From Lentisphaeria bacterium (GTDB lineage: Bacteria > Verrucomicrobiota > Lentisphaeria > Oligosphaerales > Oligosphaeraceae): a DNA stretch of 9,251 nt. The notes beneath the pieces are model-generated. The model was not told the DNA's origin. It searched no databases and worked only from the letters and a program-made list of their open reading frames with translations. Where the stretch lies: positions 1 to 9,251 of the forward strand of contig JAEDMH010000093.1 of NCBI GenBank assembly GCA_016303095.1, read 5' to 3'. Position 1 is the stretch's first letter, and each line of letters opens with the position of its first letter. The position numbers were made by a program, and so were the translations under genes. This document shows, piece by piece, positions 5,258 through 9,251 of this stretch.

Positions 5258-7564
5258 ATGAACCTCTCTCCCTCCCTCTGCCTCCGGAATCTCCTTCTGG
5301 GCACCATGGTGCTCTTCGTCTCCTGCACCACCCCCAAGGCCAAATCCCCCCGATTGGCCACGGGCGAAAAACGCCCCCTCCCCTTTGCGGACTCCTCCCT
5401 CACCCACGTGGCCTCCACCCTGGACGTGTCCCCCATCCATGTGGAAGAGACCACGGAGCAGGATCAGGAGGAGGGCCTGCAGCGGGAGGGCAGTCTGCCG
5501 GGGCGCAGTGGACAATCGGCGGCCAACACCCCCACGCCCTATCCTGACAACCTCCTGAAGGGGCTGCCGGATCCCTCCACCAAGGTGAGCGTGGTGCTGG
5601 CCTTCAATGCGGCGGATCTCGCCGAAGTGGTGGCCTCCTTTGCCAGCCCCGACCTGCTGAACTTCAGCTACCTCATGGATCCCGCCGTCAAGGGGGCCGT
5701 CACCCTCTCGGTGGAAACCACCATGACGGCGGCGGAGGCCTGGGCCACCTTCGAGCACATCCTCTGGCTCTCCGGCGCCTACGCCTCCATGAACAACGGA
5801 TTCCTCCACATCCTCCCCTTCGAGAAGATGCCCCAGGAACGCCGGCTCTTCGCCACGGAACGCCAGCCCAACGTGGTGGTGGAATTCCTCCCCATCCGCT
5901 ACAAAAAGAGCGGCGAGGTGGCCAATCTCCTGAAACCCTTCATGACGGAAGGCGCCTCCGCCACCGACCTGGCTGACGCCAACACCCTGGTGGTGGTGGA
6001 AGCCCCCGCCAACATGGACAAGATCCGGGAACTGGTCAACCAGCTGGACGCCAAGGGAGAACGGGAATGGCCCTGCAGCACCTTCCCCTGCCGACAGGTG
6101 GATGCCGATTCCCTTGCCGCCGAGCTGAATGTCCTTCTCCCCGTGCTGGGATATCCCGTGGCCACCGCCGCAGGCGCCTCCGGCGGAGCCATCAAAGTGG
6201 CTCCCCTGCCCCGCCTCGGATGCCTGGTGGTCTCCGCCGCCCTGCCGGAAGTGGTGGAGGAAGTGGGCCGCTGGATCCGGGCCCTGGACCGCAGCGACCG
6301 CATGGACCAGGAGGAAATCTACTTCTACAATGTGACCCAGACCACGGTGCGACGCCTCTCCGAGGCCATGTCCACCTTCTTCAACACCGACATCGTCATC
6401 AGCAGCTCCGATTCCTCCAACTCCTCCCGCACAACCAGCGCCTCCCGCACCTCCTCCGCCAGCAGTCTGAACAGCACCACCACCTCCTCCACCACCTCCG
6501 CCAGCACACGGAACACCACCAGCACCAGCAACCGAACCACCGCCAGCCGCACCACCGGAAACAAGGACCAGGACAGCGCCAAAAAGGCCAATCTCTCCCT
6601 CTTCGACACGCCCGTCACCGTCTTCGCCGACGAAGAGAGCAACCGACTCACCATCAAGACCACCCCCCGCACCTGGTCCCTCATTCAAGCCTTCCTGACC
6701 CGGCATGATGTGCCCTCCCGCCAGGTCTCCATCCGGGCCATCATCGCCGATGTTACCCTGGACAAATCCACGGAATTCGGCATCAGCTACGCCGCCACCC
6801 AGCTGTTGAAGAAGGGGAATTGGAATGCCTCCGGCGGTTGGGCCGGCAGCGGCGCCCTGGGAGATCTTCTGGGAGGCACCGACGAGGCCATCACCGGAGC
6901 CCTCAGCTCCTGGGAGTCCAACGGCCTTGGCCTCATCCTCCACAAGGCCAAGGATCCCCTGGCCCTCATCACCGCCGTGGCCGGCGAGGGACGCACCAAA
7001 ATCCTCTCCGAACCCCAGCTGGTGGTGGTCTCCGGGCAGGAAGCCAAGTTCCAGGCCGGCGAGCAGATCGCCGTCCCCACCCAGTCCACCAGCTACACCA
7101 GCTCCAGCGGCAACACCTCCACCAACTACGAATACAAGGACATTGGCGTCATCATGACGGTGACCCCCAGCATCACCGCCGGCAACGAGGTCCGCCTGGA
7201 AATCGAGCAGGAGGTCACCGCCCTTCTGGCCAACAGCACCAACACCAACAACACCAGCGCCCCCAATTTCTCCAAGAAGGACATCTCCACGGTGATGACG
7301 GTGGAGGACAATACCACCATCCTCATGGGCGGCATGGTCCAGAACAAGGAGACCATCACCAAAAGCGGCATTCCCTTCCTCCGGGACATCCCCTATCTGG
7401 GAGCCCTCTTCGGCTACGACAATCGCCAAAATGTCCGCACCGAAGTGCTGGTGCTCATCACGGTGAACGTCATCGACAACGGCAACTTCCAGGAGGAATT
7501 GATCCGACGCTACAAGGCCTCCCTGGAGGAAATCGCCAAACGGCAGGACGAAGAGTCATTCTAA
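5258..7564 (+). CDS. gspD: T2SS secretin GspD, probable lipoprotein
   Basis: This is the outer-membrane channel subunit through which T2SS substrates leave the cell. The 768-aa product begins with a signal peptide ending in a probable lipobox, LFVSC, with Cys23 lipidated. A disordered linker follows (24-109), then N0 (about 110-195, with LNFSYLMDPAVKGAVTL), N1 (about 205-268), N2 (about 269-348) and N3 (about 350-486). The secretin barrel runs from about 487 to 742, with ILSEPQLVVVSGQEAKF (from 582) and SGIPFLRDIPYLGALFG (from 703). N3 is interrupted by a Ser/Thr/Asn/Arg-rich insert (382-434). Only about 25 residues follow the barrel, so a pilotin-binding S-domain seems absent; with the lipobox, this resembles the self-piloting liposecretin HxcQ. 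The lipobox has Phe at -3, which is atypical, so lipidation is probable rather than certain. PilQ is the main alternative, but N0-N3 order without AMIN domains favours GspD. Confidence 0.92.
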   Translation: MNLSPSLCLRNLLLGTMVLFVSCTTPKAKSPRLATGEKRPLPFADSSLTHVASTLDVSPIHVEETTEQDQEEGLQREGSLPGRSGQSAANTPTPYPDNLLKGLPDPSTKVSVVLAFNAADLAEVVASFASPDLLNFSYLMDPAVKGAVTLSVETTMTAAEAWATFEHILWLSGAYASMNNGFLHILPFEKMPQERRLFATERQPNVVVEFLPIRYKKSGEVANLLKPFMTEGASATDLADANTLVVVEAPANMDKIRELVNQLDAKGEREWPCSTFPCRQVDADSLAAELNVLLPVLGYPVATAAGASGGAIKVAPLPRLGCLVVSAALPEVVEEVGRWIRALDRSDRMDQEEIYFYNVTQTTVRRLSEAMSTFFNTDIVISSSDSSNSSRTTSASRTSSASSLNSTTTSSTTSASTRNTTSTSNRTTASRTTGNKDQDSAKKANLSLFDTPVTVFADEESNRLTIKTTPRTWSLIQAFLTRHDVPSRQVSIRAIIADVTLDKSTEFGISYAATQLLKKGNWNASGGWAGSGALGDLLGGTDEAITGALSSWESNGLGLILHKAKDPLALITAVAGEGRTKILSEPQLVVVSGQEAKFQAGEQIAVPTQSTSYTSSSGNTSTNYEYKDIGVIMTVTPSITAGNEVRLEIEQEVTALLANSTNTNNTSAPNFSKKDISTVMTVEDNTTILMGGMVQNKETITKSGIPFLRDIPYLGALFGYDNRQNVRTEVLVLITVNVIDNGNFQEELIRRYKASLEEIAKRQDEESF
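6401..6559 (+). repeat. Low-complexity Ser/Thr-coding segment in gspD
   Basis: About 53 codons, almost all AGC, TCC, ACC, AAC or CGC, encode residues 382-434 of the secretin. The segment is rich in near-repeats of ACC and TCC triplets, for example around 6475-6500. It sits in the N3 domain, where other GspD proteins have a Gly/Ser loop, but here Thr, Asn and Arg dominate and Gly is nearly absent. Several N-x-S/T triplets are present. Length changes by whole triplets would keep the frame. Confidence 0.7.
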
Positions 7565-7583
7565 CCCCCTCTTCCCCACCCCC
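7565..7583 (+). promoter_or_regulatory. C/T leader before gspE
   Basis: The 19-nt gap consists of C and T except for one A. It begins with CCCCCTCTTCCCC (7565-7577), the same 13-mer found before the gspC-like gene, and runs directly into ATG 7584. No Shine-Dalgarno sequence is present. Confidence 0.5.
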
Positions 7584-9236
7584 ATGCCCGAATCCCCCCA
7601 CACCTTCTCCCCCCTCCAGGGACCGGCCTTGGAGGAAAAAATCCGGGAGCTGCTGGCCCAGCAACTGAAGATCGCCGACCCCGGAACTCTCCTGGCCGGC
7701 ACCACCCGACAGGACCAGGCCCTCCTGGAGGAAGGACGGCTGGACGACCAGGCCCTTCTCCAAATCTACGCCCAGGCCACCGGTCTTCCCGTCCTGGACG
7801 AGGAAGAGGGGAGGGACATCCCCTTCTGCCCTGAGGTGACCTACGATTTCCTGTCCGCCGAACTCTGCCTCCCCCTGATGTGGACGGCGGATCAGGCCCT
7901 CCTGGCCGTGGCCTCCCCCTATCGCCTGGGCTGGCTGGACCAACTCTGGCGCAATCTCTACCAGGTGGAGCCCCAGTTCGTCCTCACCCGCCGCTCTTTT
8001 GTGGAGCGCTACCTCTCCTCCGTCTATGACCGCCCGGAGGAACCCCTGGCCGGACTGGACAGCGATTCCGAACAGGCCCTCCGGGATCTGGCCAGGGAAG
8101 CCCCCATCGTCCGCCTGGTGAACGACATCTTCACCCGGGCCCAGGAGACGGGGACCAGCGACATCCACGTGGAGCCCAACGAAAAGGATGTGCAAGTGCG
8201 TTTCCGCATCGACGGCATGCTCCAGACAGTGCTGCGCCCCCCCATCTCCCAGTTTCCCGCCATCGCCTCCCGCATCAAGCTGCTCAGCGGCATGAACATT
8301 GCGGAGCGACGTCTGCCCCAGGACGGACGCATCGAGCTCAACAGCGGCGGACGCAACGCCCTGGATGTGCGCGTCTCCACCATTCCCACCATGCACGGGG
8401 AATCCATCGTGCTGCGTCTGTTGCAGAAGGATTCCGCCGTCTTCGAGTTGGAGAAGGTGGGATTATTGCCGGACACCATGGAGCAGCTGCGGCAGATCTT
8501 CACCATGCCCCATGGCATGATCCTCATTGTGGGCCCCACGGGAAGCGGCAAGACCACCACCCTGTACTGCATCATGAAGCAGCTCAATGCGGACTACCGG
8601 AAGATCATCACCATTGAGGATCCGGTGGAATACCAGCTGGAGGGCCTGCAGCAGATTCAGGTGAAGGCCTCCATCGGTCTGACTTTCGCCAGCGGCCTGC
8701 GGGCCATCGTCCGACAGGATCCGGACGTGGTGCTGGTGGGAGAGATCCGCGACCGGGAGACCGCCGAAATTGCCATTCACGCTTCTCTCACAGGGCACCT
8801 GGTGCTCTCCACCCTGCACACCAACGACGCCGCAGGCGCCATCTCCCGCCTGGTGGAGATGGGCGTGGAAGGCTTCCTCATCTCCTCCGCCCTCCTGGCG
8901 GTGGCCTCCCAGCGTCTGGTGCGCCGAATCTGCCCGGAATGCGGGGGAAAAGGATTCCTGGGTGAGCCCACTCCCCAGGATCCCCGGGGAAAGCGCTGCC
9001 GCACCTGCATGGGTTCCGGATACCGGGGACGCATCGCCATCTTCGAGCTCATGCGCATCAACGACGCTCTCCGAGAGGCCATCAACACCCACCAGGATAC
9101 CTCCGTGCTGAACCAAATCGCCAAGAAACACGGCATGAGAAGCCTGCGAGAGGACGGCATGCTGAAGGTCCAAAAGGGACTCACCACGGAATCCGAGGTC
9201 ATGCGGGTCTGCCAGCTGGATCTGGGAGACTTGTAA
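7584..9236 (+). CDS. gspE: T2SS motor ATPase GspE
   Basis: This cytoplasmic hexameric ATPase docks on the GspL-like protein and drives pseudopilus assembly. The 550-aa product has an N-terminal GspE/MshEN-type region (about residues 1-150) and an N2 domain from about 173 (APIVRLVNDIF, SDIHVEP at 192-198). The C-terminal ATPase domain has Walker A GPTGSGKT (317-324, Lys323), the Asp box ITIEDPVEY (Glu345, Asp346), Walker B DVVLVGEIRD with Glu387, and the His box GHLVLSTLHTNDA (His405, His412). A tetracysteine zinc motif (Cys450, Cys453, Cys472, Cys475) has an 18-residue spacer, shorter than the 29 residues of Vibrio EpsE. All catalytic residues are present. ATG 7584 lies 19 nt after gspD and keeps the full N1 region. 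A rare TTA codon occurs at 8463-8465. PilB is the alternative; the gspD, L, M and C neighbours favour GspE. The expected partner GspF is not in the window. Confidence 0.93.
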   Translation: MPESPHTFSPLQGPALEEKIRELLAQQLKIADPGTLLAGTTRQDQALLEEGRLDDQALLQIYAQATGLPVLDEEEGRDIPFCPEVTYDFLSAELCLPLMWTADQALLAVASPYRLGWLDQLWRNLYQVEPQFVLTRRSFVERYLSSVYDRPEEPLAGLDSDSEQALRDLAREAPIVRLVNDIFTRAQETGTSDIHVEPNEKDVQVRFRIDGMLQTVLRPPISQFPAIASRIKLLSGMNIAERRLPQDGRIELNSGGRNALDVRVSTIPTMHGESIVLRLLQKDSAVFELEKVGLLPDTMEQLRQIFTMPHGMILIVGPTGSGKTTTLYCIMKQLNADYRKIITIEDPVEYQLEGLQQIQVKASIGLTFASGLRAIVRQDPDVVLVGEIRDRETAEIAIHASLTGHLVLSTLHTNDAAGAISRLVEMGVEGFLISSALLAVASQRLVRRICPECGGKGFLGEPTPQDPRGKRCRTCMGSGYRGRIAIFELMRINDALREAINTHQDTSVLNQIAKKHGMRSLREDGMLKVQKGLTTESEVMRVCQLDLGDL

Positions 9237-9251
9237 AAACTCACCCCCCCC
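9237..9251 (+). promoter_or_regulatory. Start of another C-rich leader at the window edge
   Basis: After the gspE TAA, the sequence reaches eight consecutive C (9244-9251) and then the window ends. By analogy with the C/T leaders before the gspC-like, gspD and gspE genes, another + strand gene probably starts a few bases downstream; gspF or a pseudopilin gene would be the natural guess. Confidence 0.3.

Noticed and set aside
5204..7429. A 741-codon minus-strand ORF opposite gspD
   Set aside because: It is codon-aligned with the secretin gene, very rich in Gly and Val, and contains no recognisable domain. It exists because gspD avoids TTA, CTA and TCA codons.
1..9251. A new defence, mobile or biosynthetic system
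   Set aside because: Every substantial + strand gene belongs to lipoprotein maturation, rRNA modification or type II secretion. There is no transposase, integrase, CRISPR repeat, toxin-antitoxin pair or unknown large gene. The novelty here is in arrangement and sequence detail, not in a new gene set.

Overview
The window looks like chromosomal core sequence from a high-G+C Gram-negative (diderm) bacterium. All seven genes lie on the + strand with short gaps or overlaps. There is no sign of an insertion sequence, phage, integrase, CRISPR array, tRNA or rRNA. A secretin and a diacylglyceryl transferase point to a cell with an outer membrane. Most gene starts follow a C/T-rich leader without a Shine-Dalgarno sequence, and codons are biased to C-ending Leu, Ser, Pro, Thr and Ala triplets. 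This would suit a poorly sampled group such as the PVC superphylum (Verrucomicrobia, Lentisphaerae, Planctomycetes), but the phylum is a guess.

Region 1 (1-220) is a non-coding 5' flank with small inverted repeats and only weak promoter candidates, ending in a pyrimidine tract. Region 2 (221-2037) is a two-gene unit. lgt, the first enzyme of lipoprotein maturation, overlaps by 4 bp (GTGA) an rluD-type 23S rRNA pseudouridine synthase. Region 3 (2038-2109) is a 72-bp pyrimidine-rich spacer.

Region 4 (2110-9236) is a block of type II secretion system (T2SS) genes: a GspL-like protein (PilM-like plus PilN-like parts in one chain), a GspM/PilO-like protein, a GspC/PilP-like protein, the outer-membrane secretin GspD and the hexameric motor ATPase GspE. 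L, M and C would form the inner-membrane platform that links the cytoplasmic motor to the periplasm and the secretin. GspE would power pseudopilus assembly through a GspF-type protein. GspF and the pseudopilins are not in the window and may follow beyond 9251.

The order L-M-C-D-E is not the C-D-E-...-L-M order of classical gsp operons. Position for position it copies the type IV pilus order pilM-pilN-pilO-pilP-pilQ with an ATPase appended. The secretin carries a probable lipoprotein signal and seems to lack a pilotin-binding S-domain, which gives its proximity to lgt a possible meaning.

I do not see a wholly new system. The points worth a second look are the pilus-like T2SS order, the repeated C/T leader motif at starts without a Shine-Dalgarno sequence, a G-run cluster inside the gspC-like gene, low-complexity additions to the GspL-, GspC- and GspD-like proteins, and sharp reversals of GC skew inside single genes.
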